DNA of 64,000 bases from Clostridia bacterium (GCA_035628995.1 DASPIR010000023.1:1-64000), one strand, 5' to 3'; shown: positions 1 to 8,449, counted from the stretch's first letter. Numbers and translations are program-made. Notes: generated by a model from the letters alone, not told the origin.

Positions 1-135
1 CGAAACCGACTCCAAGATAAGATTTCCCACAGAGTAATCTGGTAAGACCCCATGTAGACTACATGGTTGATAGGTCGGAGGTGTAAGCACAGCAATGTGT
101 TCAGCTGACCGATACTAATAGGTCGAGGGCTTGAT
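1..135 (+). rRNA. 23S ribosomal RNA, 3' end (partial)
   Basis: The first ~135 bases match the universally conserved 3' end of bacterial 23S rRNA, including the segment around 105-130 that reads ACCGATACTAATAGGTCGAG and the closing GGGCTTGATC. The gene enters from the left edge, so only its last ~135 nt are visible. A 5S gene follows about 130 nt downstream on the same strand with no tRNA between them. The exact 3' end is approximate. Confidence 0.93.
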
Positions 136-267
136 CTAAAAACAAACTTTACGATAATTATGTAGTTTTGAAGGTACAACACCAATTGTTGGTATTGCGT
201 AAGCAGTACGCGCAATTTGGAAGTTGCCTTTTAAAATTTAATATGAATTGGCAAAATCAATTCAGTA

Positions 268-384
268 ATCTGGTGGCAATGACGGAGAGGTCACACCTGT
301 TCCCATCCCGAACACAGAAGTTAAGCTCTCCAGTGTCGATGGTACTTGGACCGCAGGGTCCTGGGAGAGTAGATCGCCGCCGGG
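268..384 (+). rRNA. 5S ribosomal RNA
   Basis: A ~117-nt segment carries the 5S hallmarks: the loop sequence CCCATCCCGAACACAGAAG near 303-322, the GGGAGAGTAGATCGCCGCC segment near 363-381, and complementary 5' (TCTGGTGGC) and 3' (GCCGCCGGG) ends that form helix I. It is the last RNA of this rRNA operon in the window. Its 3' end runs straight into a long perfect hairpin. Confidence 0.94.
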
Positions 385-432
385 TAAAGCAAAAGAACAA
401 CAGTATTTACTGTTGTTCTTTTGCTTTACCCG
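381..432 (+). terminator. rRNA operon hairpin, 25-bp perfect stem
   Basis: Bases 381-405 and 408-432 are perfect inverted complements separated by 2 nt. The stem begins within the last bases of the 5S gene, so 5S helix I and this hairpin compete for the same bases. There is no clean T-tract after it, only a T-rich descending arm. It probably acts as terminator and/or 3' processing signal of the rrn operon. Confidence 0.7.
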
Positions 433-587
433 TTAGCGACGAAGCTTCGCATCGTCGATTGCGATATATTAAGGAAAGCTGTTCTGCGCAGCTGTGCTTA
501 TGGGCAGCTCACGCAGAAAGCTTTGATCGCCGCCTGGGTCGTGCTTGCGGGTAGTTTGTTAAAGACTTGATCGCTGCCGGGTAAATA
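433..587 (+). other. Structured post-5S spacer with echoes of the 5S 3' end
   Basis: No convincing gene lies here. A long imperfect hairpin spans 475-524 (arms AAAGCT...AGCTTT and TTCTGCG...CGCAGAA). The 5S tail motif GATCGCCGCCGGGTA (372-386) recurs in degraded form at 525-539 and 570-584. The spacer may hold debris of recombination between rrn operons. Confidence 0.4.
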
Positions 588-626
588 AAAAATACGATAT
601 GAGAAATCATATCGTATTTTTCTTTT
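588..626. terminator. Bidirectional terminator between rrn operon and hflC
   Basis: A 15-bp perfect stem (588-602 with 607-621, loop GAAA) is flanked by A-rich sequence on the left and T-rich sequence on the right. It can therefore terminate both the rightward rRNA transcript and the leftward hflKC transcript that ends at 637. Confidence 0.8.
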
Positions 627-636
627 TAGTTATTAT

Positions 637-1548
637 TTATTTCCCAATCAGATATTTCGTATAAGGTGAATCTATTGGAATTATGATTGTGGGGTTACCC
701 TTTAATGTCTTCTTATAAGATTCAAGAGTTCTTGTGAATTTATAGAACTCAGGGTCCTGGTTGTAGCTTTTCGCATATATCTTTGCTGCTTCTGCGTCTG
801 CTTGACCTTTGATCTCTTCAGAGGCTGCATAGGACTTCGATATGATTATTTTAGCTTCCTTATCAGCTTCTGCTTTTATTGCGGAAGCTTCATTTTCAGT
901 CGTAGATACGTATTGTTTTGCGATTCTTTCCCGGTCTTCCTTTATTTTCGCGTAGGCTGCCTCTTCTTCATCAGTGGGAATCCCAGTTCTTTTGAGCCTT
1001 ACATCCACGATATCGATTCCTTTACCTTGAAGCTGTTTTCTGACTTCCGCTGTGATTTCCTCATTATAATCCTTGCCGGAAGCAGTGCCTTTAATGATTT
1101 CATCATAGGACAACCCACTGTATTTTTGCCTTACTGCAGAATAGACTGCACTTTCAATTAAAACCTCGGCGCCTCCTATTGTCTGGACATTGCTGATGAA
1201 ATTGTGGGGCTCGGTGATTTTCCAAACTGCATAATTTGTAACAACAACATTCCTCTTATCCTTTGAAAACGCTTTTATTGGTTGGACCTCGTAATTTGAA
1301 AGCTTCTTGGTAAATGAATTGGTATTCTGCATAAGTGGAAGCTTGAAATACAGTCCAGGCTCATTTATTATTCTCTCCACCTTGCCGAATTGCGTGATGA
1401 CAACCAATTCGTCCTCTTGCACTACTAACATGCTTGCAACAACTACAACTGTTAAAAGAACCAGCAGGAATATTATAAGCAGCTTTTTCATCAGAAGATC
1501 TAAGAATACGCTTTTATTTTTATGGTCTAAGTTATTGGAGGTATTCAT
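637..1548 (-). CDS. hflC: HflC, SPFH/band-7 membrane protein
   Basis: A 303-aa protein of the prohibitin/stomatin (SPFH) family. It has a short basic N-terminus, one membrane segment at about residues 20-43 (start MKKLLIIFLLVLL), then a band-7 domain and an Ala/Glu/Lys-rich coiled coil near 200-265 (ASAIKAEADKEAKIII). HflC pairs with HflK and, in well-studied bacteria, the complex surrounds the FtsH protease and modulates its activity; no ftsH gene is in this window. The ATG is preceded by GGAGG and overlaps the hflK stop codon by one base, so the two are translationally coupled. The length fits the family. Confidence 0.92.
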   Translation of the reverse strand: MNTSNNLDHKNKSVFLDLLMKKLLIIFLLVLLTVVVVASMLVVQEDELVVITQFGKVERIINEPGLYFKLPLMQNTNSFTKKLSNYEVQPIKAFSKDKRNVVVTNYAVWKITEPHNFISNVQTIGGAEVLIESAVYSAVRQKYSGLSYDEIIKGTASGKDYNEEITAEVRKQLQGKGIDIVDVRLKRTGIPTDEEEAAYAKIKEDRERIAKQYVSTTENEASAIKAEADKEAKIIISKSYAASEEIKGQADAEAAKIYAKSYNQDPEFYKFTRTLESYKKTLKGNPTIIIPIDSPYTKYLIGK

Positions 1549-2492
1549 TATTCTTCACCTCCAAGTTCTTTTATGGGAATATATTTGACAGCACCACTGC
1601 GATCATCCATTATGTAAATATTGCTGCCTGGAAGCACTTCCTCAAGGGTTTCGATTAGAAGTCTTGTCTTGGTGACATCCTTACTCAGCTTGTATTGCTC
1701 ATAGAGGCTATTGAATCTTGCTGTTTCGGCTTTAGCTTTATTGAGTTTTTCCTCTGAATATGCCTCAGCTTCCCTTGACATTTTTTGAGCCTCACTTGCA
1801 GCAGCAGCAAGCTTCTGATTCTTATACTCTTCAGCTTTCGATACGAGGGTGTTTCTTTGCCCTATTACATCAGAAACACTATCAAAGGATTTCTGAACCT
1901 GAGCAGGTGGATGAGCTTCCTGGATTTTTACATCTAATACCTGTATGCCTATGTTGTATTTTGCAATGAGCTTTTCTAGCTGCTCCTTTGTTTTTATCTG
2001 TGCATCGATTTTCCCGTTGCCCAAAACTGAGTCAATAGTTGAATTCCCAATAACTGATCTAAGGGAAGCTATTATTGCATTCTCAAGTATTTCATCCGGG
2101 GCTTTGGCATTGATAAGGTAAGCCTTTGGGTCTGTTAACTTCCACTCTACAAGCATGTTAACCCAAAGTATATTGCCATCCCCTGTTATAAGTATAGAAT
2201 CCTTCTGCAGGTCATCATCCTTCTGTTTCTTTATATTATTGAAGCCGATCTCTATAATATTTGCCTTATTGATATTAATAGCTCCAGCCTGCTGTATAGG
2301 ATAGGGAAGCTTGAAATGTATGCCTGACTGTGTTATCTCTGTTATTCTGCCAAAAGTACGCAGAATTCCTACCTCGCCATCTTTAACAGTATAAACTGAT
2401 GTAAAAATACAAAAAACAAATATAATTGCTATAAATAACGTTATCAGTCTTGATAAACTGAATACTTCTGTCAATATTGCATCGTGTTTCAC
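1548..2492 (-). CDS. hflK: HflK, SPFH/band-7 membrane protein
   Basis: Partner of HflC. A single membrane helix near the N-terminus (SRLITLFIAIIFVFCIF) is followed by a band-7 domain and an Ala-rich coiled coil (KLAAAASEAQKMSREAEAYS). The frame is open up to a TTG at 2558, but that codon has no ribosome site. A GTG at 2492 sits 5-6 nt after GGGGTG and gives 314 aa, so I chose it. The Gly/Pro-rich leader of proteobacterial HflK is absent, which is usual in Firmicutes. The gene is divergent from hflX, with about 245 bp between the two starts. Confidence 0.88.
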   Translation of the reverse strand: MKHDAILTEVFSLSRLITLFIAIIFVFCIFTSVYTVKDGEVGILRTFGRITEITQSGIHFKLPYPIQQAGAININKANIIEIGFNNIKKQKDDDLQKDSILITGDGNILWVNMLVEWKLTDPKAYLINAKAPDEILENAIIASLRSVIGNSTIDSVLGNGKIDAQIKTKEQLEKLIAKYNIGIQVLDVKIQEAHPPAQVQKSFDSVSDVIGQRNTLVSKAEEYKNQKLAAAASEAQKMSREAEAYSEEKLNKAKAETARFNSLYEQYKLSKDVTKTRLLIETLEEVLPGSNIYIMDDRSGAVKYIPIKELGGEE

Positions 2493-2737
2493 GGTTTCAC
2501 CCCTTTGTATGTTATAAAGTATTCCTTCTTTATTATGGACAGAAAATTTAACCTTCAACTATCATTATCTCAGAAAAAGCAAATAATTTCAATTGCTGCT
2601 GAAGTAGGGGAATCCAGCTTTAATTTGAGAGTTTTCTGAAATGCTCCCATAGTGATTATATTGTATGTAATTATATGATAAAATATCTTATGAAGAATTT
2701 TGATAAGGCAGCTTAAGAAAGCAAACGGGGTGATAGT

Positions 2738-4504
2738 ATGGACAACACAGAAGGAATAAAAAAATCATTAGTGAAACGGCTGGAGAACCTTAAGGATTTA
2801 ACTGTCGAAAAGTATCAGCTGGTTTCGGAGGAAATAATTGCAGAGATCTGTTATGTAACGGAGGAAACCGGCAAGGAGATTGCGGTATACATAGACAGGA
2901 AGGGTGGAGTGCTTGATGTAAGCATTGGTGACGAGAATACTGTCACTTTGAAGGATTTTAGCAGCAGAAGGTCAGAGGAAAGCTTAAGCGGTATAAGGTG
3001 TGTGCATACGCATCCAAACGGCGTAGGAGGACTTTCTGACGTAGATATCTCTGCGTTAAAAAAGATGAAGTTTGATATTATGGCTGCTGTAGGAGTAGCA
3101 GATGGGAAAATGACTAATGCAAGTCTGGCTTTTCTTGGAACTGACAGCGATAAGCAGCTTCAGACAATTGTTATGGGCCTTTATAGTCAGGATCGGCTCA
3201 TGAAGGTTAATATTCTGGATATAATTAATGAAGCAGAAGCAAGCCTTAAGGATATAAGAAAATTAAGCAAAGAGGTTGATAGTGACACTGAGAGGGCAGT
3301 GCTTGTGGGCATAGAGGATGAGGAAGCTCTGGATGAGCTCAGAGAGCTGCTGAAAACGGCAGGAGGCTATGAAGTCGGCAGGATGGTTCAGAGTAGAGAA
3401 AAAAAGGATACCGCTTTTTTCATAGGAAAAGGAAAGCTTAAAGAGCTTATGCTTCTCAGTCAGGCAATGGATGCGAACCTTGTGGTTTTTGACGAGGAGC
3501 TTTCCGGAGCGCAGCTAAGGAATCTGGAAGAAGCTCTGGGGCTTAAAGTGATAGACAGGACTCAGCTTATACTTGATATTTTTGCTCAGAGGGCAAGGTC
3601 TAGAGAAGGTAAGCTTCAGGTGGAGCTGGCGCAGCTTAAATATATGATGCCACGATTAATAGGAATGGCGCAGCATATGTCAAGGACAGGCAGCGGTATC
3701 GGCAGCAGAGGGCCAGGGGAAAAGAAGCTGGAGGTAGACAGAAGAAGAATAAGGGATAGACTTAACGATTTGGAGAACGACCTGAAGGATGTTAAAAAGC
3801 ATAGGGACCTTCAGCGGGAAGGCAGGGTATCCAGAAAGGTTTTTCAGGTATGCCTTGTTGGTTATACTAATGCGGGAAAGTCCACGCTGCTTAATAATCT
3901 TGCAGAGGCTGACATATATGCCAAGGACCAGCTTTTTGCCACCCTTGATCCTACTACCAGAAAGGTAACTCTCGGTAACGGCAAGGAGGTCCTTATCACA
4001 GATACAGTAGGTTTTATAAGGAAGCTGCCCCATGATTTGGTTGAAGCCTTCAAATCAACGCTGGAAGAGGTGCTGAATGCCGATCTTTTGATACATGTGG
4101 TTGATGGCAGCAACCCTGACTATGAAACTCAGGTGAGGGTGGTTATGGACGTATTGGCAGAGTTGGGCGCAGATGATAAGGATACAATAATTGCAATTAA
4201 TAAGATAGATAAATGTCCTGGGAAATTTACTGCAGCCGAGTACAAGGATGTAGAGAATGCTGTGCATATCTCTGCTGCAGAAAGAATGGGTTTGCCTAAG
4301 CTGATTTCGCTTATTGAAAAATATTCAGGTATGCAGTCAAAGACTATAGAGCTCTTGATACCATACGCTGAGGGCAGTATGGTTTCCACCATATATGGCA
4401 GCGCTAACGAAGTAATAGAGGAGCAATACAGGGAAGATGGAATTTATATAAAGGCTGAGGTGGATGAAATCAGCTACGGAAGATTAGTCAAGTTTATCAT
4501 TTAG
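2738..4504 (+). CDS. hflX: GTPase HflX with JAMM-like N-terminal extension
   Basis: A 588-aa ribosome-associated GTPase of the Obg-HflX superfamily, which splits or rescues stalled ribosomes. The HflX core starts near residue 185 (ERAVLVGIED). A glycine-rich linker follows (SRTGSGIGSRGPGEKKLE), then the G domain with G1 GYTNAGKST at ~374, G3 DTVGF at ~421 and G4 NKID at ~488. About 180 extra N-terminal residues contain H90-T-H92...S100-x-x-D103, the exact HxHx(10)D spacing of JAMM/MPN (RadC/JAB-type) metal sites. The ATG has a GGGGTGAT ribosome site. The hflK-hflC pair is divergent, a rearranged form of the enterobacterial hflX-hflK-hflC neighbourhood. Confidence 0.93.
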   Translation: MDNTEGIKKSLVKRLENLKDLTVEKYQLVSEEIIAEICYVTEETGKEIAVYIDRKGGVLDVSIGDENTVTLKDFSSRRSEESLSGIRCVHTHPNGVGGLSDVDISALKKMKFDIMAAVGVADGKMTNASLAFLGTDSDKQLQTIVMGLYSQDRLMKVNILDIINEAEASLKDIRKLSKEVDSDTERAVLVGIEDEEALDELRELLKTAGGYEVGRMVQSREKKDTAFFIGKGKLKELMLLSQAMDANLVVFDEELSGAQLRNLEEALGLKVIDRTQLILDIFAQRARSREGKLQVELAQLKYMMPRLIGMAQHMSRTGSGIGSRGPGEKKLEVDRRRIRDRLNDLENDLKDVKKHRDLQREGRVSRKVFQVCLVGYTNAGKSTLLNNLAEADIYAKDQLFATLDPTTRKVTLGNGKEVLITDTVGFIRKLPHDLVEAFKSTLEEVLNADLLIHVVDGSNPDYETQVRVVMDVLAELGADDKDTIIAINKIDKCPGKFTAAEYKDVENAVHISAAERMGLPKLISLIEKYSGMQSKTIELLIPYAEGSMVSTIYGSANEVIEEQYREDGIYIKAEVDEISYGRLVKFII

Positions 4505-4537
4505 ATGTTTTGCGCAAAACGTTTAGGGGGTACAGCT

Positions 4538-5446
4538 TTGAATAAAAATAGAATCGGGTACATTTATGTTTTGCTGGCGGCATTCTTTTTCGCATTAATA
4601 GCCGTTATTGGCAAAACGGTAATGAACACCGGGATTAACGTTTTCGATTTGCTAATATTGCAGAATGCAGCAGCAGTAGTATTTATGCTTGCTTATTTTG
4701 CGGTAGTTGATATTAAAAAGCTTTTTCTTGATAGGAGCAGGCTAAAGACTATACTGATACAGGGCTTGATAGGCAGCGCAGGTACAACAATTCTTTTTTA
4801 TCTGGCATTACAGAGGATGAATGCAGGGATTGCTTCCATGCTGCTGTTTACTCATCCTGTACTTGTATGTCTTTACTTTATGGCAACTAAAACCAGGAAG
4901 ATAACGATAACCAGTAATTTGGCTCTGCTGTCTGCGTTTTTTGGGAGTATAATGGTAATAAATCTGTTCAACATTGATATTACAAAGACACCCCTTGCAG
5001 GGTTAGGCTTCGGAATATTGTCCAGTGCTGCGTATGCATTTTTTAACATATATGCAGATATTAAGCTTAAAGATTTTGAACCACTGGTCATAACCTTTTA
5101 TACTACATTCACAATTCTAGTGGTGGCATTGATACTTCGCCCTGGCTTTTTCAGGTTTGAGTTTGTAATGACTACCGAGCTGCTGCTGTATATATGCGAG
5201 CTTGCATTGGTTTCTGGGATATTGCCCATCATATTCCTTTATTCAGGCATAAACAGGGTTGGGGCAGATAAAGCAAGCATAGTGGCAACCTCTGAGCTGC
5301 CAATAACGATACTGATGTCATTTTTTGTGCTGGGTGAAAGGATGGGGCCTGTACAGCTTGCAGGGATACTGCTTATAATGTGCTCGATAGCAATATTACA
5401 GTATGAGGGAGTACTAGAGAGGTTTTTCAAGTCGTATTCTCAATAG
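4538..5446 (+). CDS. DMT-superfamily (EamA) transporter
   Basis: About 302 aa with ten predicted membrane segments arranged as two EamA repeats. The first opens GYIYVLLAAFFFALIAVIGK; the second contains the typical closing segment ASIVATSELPITILMSFFVLGE. The family exports small metabolites or amino acids, and the substrate here cannot be inferred. An upstream in-frame ATG at 4505 has no ribosome site, whereas TTG at 4538 lies 7 nt after AGGGGG, so I prefer it. The leader between the hflX stop and this start contains the 14-bp palindrome GTTTTGCGCAAAAC, which resembles one hairpin of the dispersed repeat at 27918, 28441, 28552 and 37915. The 3' end overlaps a convergent small ORF by 7 nt. Confidence 0.85.
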   Translation: MNKNRIGYIYVLLAAFFFALIAVIGKTVMNTGINVFDLLILQNAAAVVFMLAYFAVVDIKKLFLDRSRLKTILIQGLIGSAGTTILFYLALQRMNAGIASMLLFTHPVLVCLYFMATKTRKITITSNLALLSAFFGSIMVINLFNIDITKTPLAGLGFGILSSAAYAFFNIYADIKLKDFEPLVITFYTTFTILVVALILRPGFFRFEFVMTTELLLYICELALVSGILPIIFLYSGINRVGADKASIVATSELPITILMSFFVLGERMGPVQLAGILLIMCSIAILQYEGVLERFFKSYSQ

Positions 5447-5595
5447 TTTCCTCTCCCGTCATTTTCATTGTCATCACATCTGAAATAGTTCTCGCACTTT
5501 TCATTTTTGTCGGCAGGGCTATTTTGTTTGTTTTGACGATATTTGGTGACGCCTCTTACCAAGGCATACGCTGCCAGCAGTCTTCTGATTTTCAT
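5440..5595 (-). CDS. Small basic/hydrophilic protein, 51 aa, coupled to TauE half-gene
   Basis: A short frame on the minus strand encodes a 51-aa protein beginning MKIRRLLAAYALVRGVTKYR and ending in a polar Asn/Asp-rich tail with two cysteines. Its ATG overlaps the stop of the upstream TauE/SafE half-gene as ATGA and has a GGAAGGG ribosome site 3 nt upstream, which argues for translational coupling. It overlaps the 3' end of the convergent DMT gene by 7 nt. I do not recognise a family, and the function is unknown. Confidence 0.55.
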   Translation of the reverse strand: MKIRRLLAAYALVRGVTKYRQNKQNSPADKNEKCENYFRCDDNENDGRGNY

Positions 5596-5978
5596 TTGAA
5601 CCCTTCCTTCCCGGTTTTTGTATTGGCTGCTTTGCTTTTCGATGTTATTTCATAAACCCCCACAATTAGGAGGAATACTCCGAAGGATTTTTTTAAAAGG
5701 TTGGAGTCAAGATTTACAGCAAGCAGAGAGCCTATTACTGCACCTATGCAGCCAGTTACCGCCAGTTTTATGAGCAGACCCTTTTCGATGTTCTTTTTTT
5801 TTGCATGTACAAATAGCGCAGCTATTGCTGAGGGTATGAACACTAATAGGTTAATGCTTTGGGCGACTTGCTGTTTTGTGCCGATTATGAAGACCAGAGC
5901 GGGAATCAAAATTGTTCCTCCGCCTATGCCCATACCGCTGATGATGCCAGATGCAAAGCCAATAAGTATTGTGAGCAT
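5592..5978 (-). CDS. Half-size TauE/SafE-type permease subunit (second of pair)
   Basis: A 128-aa membrane protein equal to one repeat of the usual ~250-aa, eight-helix TauE/SafE sulfite/organosulfonate exporter. It opens with the family motif (GFASGIISGMGIGGGTILIP) and has about four membrane helices, followed by a short polar tail. The ATG shares one base with the stop of the preceding half-gene (TAATG), so the two are made in coupled fashion and probably form a heteromeric transporter. The substrate is unknown. Confidence 0.85.
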   Translation of the reverse strand: MLTILIGFASGIISGMGIGGGTILIPALVFIIGTKQQVAQSINLLVFIPSAIAALFVHAKKKNIEKGLLIKLAVTGCIGAVIGSLLAVNLDSNLLKKSFGVFLLIVGVYEITSKSKAANTKTGKEGFK

Positions 5979-6340
5979 TAGAACACCATCCTTATAGCGG
6001 CAATTATCATGAATATGCCGAATATTTTCCTAAGGGCATTTACAGGAACCTTATTCAGCAAGCAGGAACCAACCAATGCACCCATTACTGAGCCTATCGC
6101 AACCTTCAGAGCAAGATTAAGATCTATTACATCATAACTGAAGTATATAAAAGAGCTTATTAGGGATAAAGGAAGTATTATGGAAATTGCAGTTGCATGA
6201 GCTTTGTGATCCTCGATGCCCATAAGAAATACAAGGCAGGGAACAAGAATAGTTCCGCCGCCTGAGCCGAAAACACCATTTACAAGACCCACTATCAGGC
6301 CAATCAATGCAGTTTTTACTATGCTTGGGTTTTTATTCAT
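5978..6340 (-). CDS. Half-size TauE/SafE-type permease subunit (first of pair)
   Basis: A 120-aa protein with about four membrane helices and the same signature as its partner (GLIVGLVNGVFGSGGGTILVP). The frame can be extended upstream to a TTG at 6532, but those 64 residues are not membrane-like and lack a ribosome site. The ATG chosen here follows GGAG by 7 nt and begins MNKNPSIVKTALIG. The first gene ends at the base where the second begins. A duplicated half-transporter kept as two genes differs from the normal fused family. Confidence 0.85.
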   Translation of the reverse strand: MNKNPSIVKTALIGLIVGLVNGVFGSGGGTILVPCLVFLMGIEDHKAHATAISIILPLSLISSFIYFSYDVIDLNLALKVAIGSVMGALVGSCLLNKVPVNALRKIFGIFMIIAAIRMVF

Positions 6341-6488
6341 ATTTACTCCATTTTTAGAATTCTTTTGCTGCTTAAAATACGACTTTTCAGTATTAATCTT
6401 TGCAATACCTGTTTTATTATTGCATGTAAACATTCCCAAGGTAAATTTAAAACACAACTTGGATTTATTTTGCAACACACATTGATTA

Positions 6489-6517
6489 TTTACATCAAAT
6501 TTTAAGAATGCTATTAT
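6489..6517 (+). promoter_or_regulatory. Likely sigma-A promoter of nadE
   Basis: TTTACA (6489-6494) and TATTAT (6512-6517) are separated by 17 bp, about 70 bp upstream of the nadE start. The region is AT-rich and sits between divergent genes. Confidence 0.5.
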
Positions 6518-6586
6518 ATATAAAGGCAGCAATGAAAAATGGCAAGAGCTGCTGAATCATAGATTTTTCAATTTGGAGGTCTTCTT

Positions 6587-7327
6587 ATGATAAATGTTGA
6601 TAAGGTAATAGACGAAGCGGTGGAATGGATAAAAAGTATTGTGAAAGAGGCAGGCGCAAAAGGAGTTGTGTTCGGTCTTTCTGGTGGAATAGACTCTGCT
6701 GTTGTGGCAGCACTTTGTAAAAAAGCTTTTCCGGATGACTCTCTGGGAGTTATAATGCCCTGCTACAGCAACCCGGTGGATGAGGAGCATGCGCATCTTG
6801 TGGCTGACGCATTGAAGCTGGAAACTAAGACGGTGGTACTAAATGATGCTTTTGATGCAATGAAAGCTTTGCTAAGGGTGCAGGAAGGTGACCCAAGACT
6901 TGCAGTGGCAAACATTAAAGCAAGGCTCAGGATGATTACTGTTTATTATAATGCCGGAGTAAGGAATTATATTGTTGCAGGGACAGGCAACAGGAGCGAG
7001 CTTACAATAGGCTATTTCACAAAATACGGAGATGGTGGAGTAGACTTCATGCCCTTGACGAGTTTTGTAAAAAAAGAGGTAGTGGAACTGGCATATAAGC
7101 TGGGTATTCCAGAAATTGTAATTACTAAGCCACCGACAGCAGGGTTGTGGGAGAACCAGACCGATGAGCAGGAGATGGGCATGAGCTATGAAGAGCTTGA
7201 CAACTACATACTCACGGGGAATGGGTCAGAACGTATAAAGAGCAGAGTGGATGGCATGTATCAAAGAAGTGAGCACAAGAGATTGCCTGTACCAAAGTTT
7301 GTACCGACAGAAAAAGGAAATATGTAG
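6587..7327 (+). CDS. nadE: NH3-dependent NAD+ synthetase
   Basis: 246 aa, the size of the ammonia-using short form; there is no glutaminase domain. It catalyses the last step of NAD biosynthesis, ATP-dependent amidation of deamido-NAD. The PP-loop SGGIDSA lies at residues 32-38. Other family segments are visible: GTGNRSELTIGYFTKYGDGG for nucleotide and substrate binding, and KPPTAGLWENQTDE. The ATG has a GGAGG site. It appears to be monocistronic or co-transcribed with yebC, whose own promoter-like sequence starts right after the nadE stop. Confidence 0.95.
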   Translation: MINVDKVIDEAVEWIKSIVKEAGAKGVVFGLSGGIDSAVVAALCKKAFPDDSLGVIMPCYSNPVDEEHAHLVADALKLETKTVVLNDAFDAMKALLRVQEGDPRLAVANIKARLRMITVYYNAGVRNYIVAGTGNRSELTIGYFTKYGDGGVDFMPLTSFVKKEVVELAYKLGIPEIVITKPPTAGLWENQTDEQEMGMSYEELDNYILTGNGSERIKSRVDGMYQRSEHKRLPVPKFVPTEKGNM

Positions 7328-7357
7328 TTTACATATAAAAGGACTTTGTGATAAAAT
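7328..7357 (+). promoter_or_regulatory. Likely sigma-A promoter of yebC
   Basis: TTTACA (7328-7333) and TAAAAT (7352-7357) are separated by 18 bp, about 45 bp upstream of the yebC start. Confidence 0.45.
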
Positions 7358-7401
7358 TATACGTGGTTTTATTCATAAAGTTTAGGGGAGGTTATTCATA
7401 T

Positions 7402-8142
7402 ATGTCCGGACATTCAAAATGGGCCAATATTAAGCGTAAAAAAGGCAAGGTGGATGCCGTTAGAGGTAAGATATTTACTAAGATAGGTAAGGAAATCGCA
7501 ATTGCTGCCAAAAATGGTGCAGATCCAAGCACTAATAACAAGCTTGCGGATGCGGTAGCAAAAGCAAAGTCTAATAATATGCCCAGCGATACTATACAGA
7601 GAGCTATAAAGAAAGGCGCCGGAGAGATGGAAGGCGTGAACTACGAAGAAATAGTTTACGAAGGCTATGCTCCAGGCGGAGTGGCAGTTATTGTTTCCAC
7701 GCTTACCGAGAATAGAAACAGGACAGCAGGAGACGTAAGGCACATATTTGACAAAAACGGCGGCAGCATGGGAGTTTCAGGAGCTGTTAGCTGGATGTTT
7801 GATAAGAAGGGTATTATCATCGTTGAGAAAGACGGAAAGATAGACGAGGAAGAGCTTATGATGCAAGCTCTTGAAGCAGGAGCAGAGGACTTCAATGCAG
7901 AAGAGGATTCCTTTGAAATATTGACTTCCGCAGAAAGCTTCTCAGAAGTAAGACAGAAGCTTGAAGAACTTCGAATACCAATGGCTTCCGCTGAAGTAAC
8001 AATGGTACCGCAGAATTACATCTCAGTTACGGCTGAAGACGATATAAAAAAGATAAACAAAATGATGGATATGTTCGATGACAACGACGACGTGCAGGAC
8101 GTTTACCACAACGCCGAACTGCCTGAGGATGATGAGGAATAG
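7402..8142 (+). CDS. yebC: YebC/PmpR family protein
   Basis: 246 aa starting with the diagnostic MSGHSKWANIKRKKGKVDA. The family is conserved in nearly all bacteria; members act as transcriptional regulators (PmpR) and, by recent work, as ribosome-associated translation factors. The frame is open 18 codons further upstream, but the ATG at 7402 has GGGGAGG and matches the universal N-terminus. The C-terminus is very acidic. Copies of its final codons recur at about 9341 and 10105. In Bacillus subtilis the orthologue also lies upstream of bofC and the ruv genes, which fits the order here. Confidence 0.95.
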   Translation: MSGHSKWANIKRKKGKVDAVRGKIFTKIGKEIAIAAKNGADPSTNNKLADAVAKAKSNNMPSDTIQRAIKKGAGEMEGVNYEEIVYEGYAPGGVAVIVSTLTENRNRTAGDVRHIFDKNGGSMGVSGAVSWMFDKKGIIIVEKDGKIDEEELMMQALEAGAEDFNAEEDSFEILTSAESFSEVRQKLEELRIPMASAEVTMVPQNYISVTAEDDIKKINKMMDMFDDNDDVQDVYHNAELPEDDEE

Positions 8143-8449
8143 TAACGGATAAGGGAATTACAATCAGACATGGCATACGACATGTACACCTTCCTATGAA
8201 AGTAAAATTTCATGAGGAGGTGTATTTTTTATATTAAAGCAAGTTGCAATAAAGGATATGGTAAAGTCAGAAGGAGATATCCCTGAATATTCGAGACATT
8301 TTGGAATACTAGTCAGAACGCTTTAAAAATTAATGAAAATAATGTAAAATATACCATAAGCATGCAACTAAATCTGGAATAATCCGTCTAACTTATAAAT
8401 CAAACAATTGCACGCCGAAGGGCAATCATTAAATATGTGAGGTGATATC
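8143..8449 (+). other. Intergenic region after yebC
   Basis: No gene found. Bases 8156-8184 look like a weak echo of the yebC-derived relic at 9341 and lead into the same TGTACACCTTCC hairpin seen there. The rest (8231-8436) is AT-rich, non-coding-looking sequence before the GAGGTGAT ribosome site of the next gene. Confidence 0.4.
8185..8230 (+). terminator. Hairpin with T-run after yebC
   Basis: TACACCTTCCTATGAAA pairs with TTTCATGAGGAGGTGTA with G-U pairs, followed by TTTTTT. A near-copy of this hairpin occurs at 9390-9437. Confidence 0.7.

Noticed and set aside
134-267. tRNA gene in the 23S-5S spacer
   Set aside because: No cloverleaf or T-loop consensus (GGTTCRA) is present in the spacer.
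168-554. 128-aa open frame across the 5S gene region
   Set aside because: It runs through the 5S rRNA and its hairpin; the translation is an artefact of RNA genes.
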